Shown here: positions 5,673 to 5,977 of the stretch, one piece after another
Position numbering within the stretch: the stretch's first letter is position 1
Layout: every line of letters begins with the position of its first letter
Assembly: GCA_016882555.1 (NCBI GenBank)
Contig: VGPQ01000096.1
Location: 1-5,977 of the forward strand
Length of the DNA stretch: 5,977 nt
Reading direction: 5' to 3'
Origin: Cyanobacteria bacterium M_surface_7_m2_040
GTDB taxonomy: Bacteria; Cyanobacteriota; Cyanobacteriia; PCC-6307; Cyanobiaceae
The notes under the pieces: model-generated
Told to the model about the DNA's origin: nothing
The model's input: the letters and a program-made list of their open reading frames with translations, nothing else
The model's database searches: none
Made by a program: the position numbers and the translations under genes

Positions 5673-5977
5673 CTATGCCAACCCAGATCGCTGCCCCGTT
5701 TTGTCGCAACCGATGCCATCGCAGTAGAGGAAACGCGCACGCTCGAGCACGTTGATCAGTTCGGCGTCGTCCAGATCCGCTGCCTGGGGCATCACTTGCG
5801 GCAGCCAGGCGCGAAAGGCTGACGCGGCCAGCGGTGTGCCCGGCTGGAACGCGGTGAAAAAGTCGTCCTGGGAGGCCAGCACCCTGAACTTGAGGGCTTC
5901 CAGCAGCCGGGCCTGCAGGGCCAGGGGGCGGATGCGACGGCAGCGGCGTGGATCCACGCCGAGCTCCAGGTCGCTGC
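5673..5977 (-). CDS. Unidentified protein, C-terminal part (5' end outside window)
   Basis: An open minus-strand frame runs from the right window edge to TAG at 5675-5673, with about 100 residues visible. It starts SDLELGVDPRRCRRIRPLAL and ends CDKTGQRSGLA. A GTG at 5957 could be a start, but the residues before it read as coding, so the gene probably continues beyond the window. An arginine-rich segment is followed by probable helices (ARLLEALKFRVLASQDDFFTAF), a tryptophan-containing stretch (FRAWLPQVM) and an acidic helix (ADLDDAELINVLERARFLY). Near the end is a CX4C pair, YCDGIGCDKTG, which might bind metal or form a disulfide. I do not recognise the family. It sits upstream of, and probably in an operon with, the 61-codon gene. 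Confidence 0.6.
   Translation of the reverse strand, partial: SDLELGVDPRRCRRIRPLALQARLLEALKFRVLASQDDFFTAFQPGTPLAASAFRAWLPQVMPQAADLDDAELINVLERARFLYCDGIGCDKTGQRSGLA

Noticed and set aside
5321..5755. Plus-strand open frame (144 codons) across the right-end genes
   Set aside because: It overlaps the 62-codon gene and runs antisense to the 61-codon gene. The minus-strand reading has better helical and codon patterns, so this is judged a shadow.
1..5977. Search for HIP1 palindromes (GCGATCGC), common in many cyanobacteria
   Set aside because: Only partial matches such as GCGATC or GATCGC were seen by eye; no full octamer was noticed, which is compatible with a marine or Cyanobium-type picocyanobacterium.

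Overview
The window is GC-rich coding DNA that reads as a picocyanobacterium of the Synechococcus/Cyanobium type. The main evidence is acsF, the oxygen-dependent cyclase of chlorophyll synthesis, with the N- and C-terminal sequence style of cyanobacterial AcsF. The dense packing and high GC fit a freshwater or coastal Cyanobium-like lineage better than low-GC Prochlorococcus, but this placement is inference. I saw no mobile element, CRISPR array, tRNA, rRNA or sign of recent transfer, and no stretch longer than about 120 bases lacks a gene.

Layout. Bases 1-85 are the 3' end of an unidentified plus-strand gene. A 119-base leader (86-204) follows, with two pairs of short direct repeats and a hairpin that almost exactly covers a five-codon mini-ORF just ahead of acsF. 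Four plus-strand genes then run almost without gaps: acsF (205-1311), tldD (1327-2775, apparent TTG start), pmbA/tldE (2775-4151, 1-base overlap) and fmt (4148-5164, GTG start, 4-base overlap). Eight bases after the fmt stop lies a strong, nearly perfect inverted repeat (5172-5200), which plausibly ends the operon. A 62-codon plus-strand gene of unknown function follows (5251-5439). It converges on two minus-strand genes: an unknown 61-codon gene (5468-5653) and, upstream of it, an unknown gene cut by the window edge (5673-5977).

How the genes work together. AcsF builds the fifth ring of chlorophyll. TldD and TldE should form the heterodimeric TldD/E metalloprotease. Fmt formylates initiator Met-tRNA. 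The shared operon looks like compact-genome linkage of housekeeping functions, although acsF next to tldDE leaves open a proteolytic role near pigment synthesis. I see no convincing new biological system. The best leads are the acsF leader structure, the in-frame acsF-TGA-tldD junction and the three small unidentified genes at the right end.
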